A DNA stretch of 64,000 nucleotides from Latrodectus hesperus (Eukaryota > Arthropoda > Arachnida > Araneae > Theridiidae), in contig CM075857.1 in assembly GCA_037975125.1 (NCBI GenBank), positions 93,643,843-93,707,842 on the forward strand, given 5' to 3'. Each line of letters begins with the position of its first letter. Within the stretch, counting starts at the first letter, position 1. A program made the position numbers and the translations under genes. This document shows positions 46,302-64,000 of this stretch, piece after piece. The notes beneath the pieces are model-generated. The model was not told the DNA's origin, did no database searches, and saw only the letters and a list, made by a program, of their open reading frames with translations.

Positions 46302-64000
<17,699 letters not shown>

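Overview
This is AT-rich eukaryotic nuclear DNA from an animal. GT-AG introns, tRNA-derived SINEs, very long TA microsatellites and a mix of Tc1, mariner, hAT, piggyBac, pogo/Tigger and P-like transposons suggest an arthropod. The SINE and LINE character makes me favour a spider; that is an inference from style, not from any search.

Two host genes are supported, both on the + strand and both running off the window. (1) Positions 150-10802 carry the 3' part of a BET-family gene (BRD4 / fs(1)h orthologue). Eleven exons join without a frame break into a 541-residue C-terminal region: the post-ET coiled segment, a Ser/Asp-rich phosphorylation cluster, Pro-rich linkers, a charged coiled coil and the conserved C-terminal motif that binds P-TEFb. 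The bromodomains and ET domain lie upstream of the window. (2) From 46302 to the right edge, seven short exons with matching splice phases encode a multi-membrane-span protein resembling the Lifeguard/TMBIM (Bax inhibitor-1) family. Its 10-kb intron (53260-63307) is full of transposon wreckage.

From about 17.7 to 46 kb the sequence is intergenic. In order it holds: a degenerate minisatellite split by a Tc1 element (20.9-23.0 kb); a mariner (23.5-24.8 kb) and its internally deleted derivative (26.1-26.5 kb); a second Tc1-like element (26.7-28.0 kb); an internally deleted hAT element with a third Tc1-like element nested inside it (31.2-34.0 kb); a dispersed repeat (34.1-34.5 kb); two MITEs flanking a perfect palindrome (37.2-37.9 kb); a tRNA-SINE (40.6 kb); a DD41D mariner-like element with 275-bp terminal inverted repeats (41.7-43.6 kb); and a piggyBac derivative (43.8-44.8 kb). 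The TMBIM introns add a Tc1 relic, two SINEs, a second copy of the 34-kb dispersed repeat, a mariner relic hit twice by the same LINE family, a pogo/Tigger relic and an internally deleted THAP/P-element-like gene.

Every transposase reading frame seen here is broken, so none of these elements looks autonomous today. No bacterial operon, CRISPR array, rRNA gene or intact tRNA gene was seen. Exon boundaries come from reading splice sites and phase; homology calls rest on recognised motifs and have not been checked by search.
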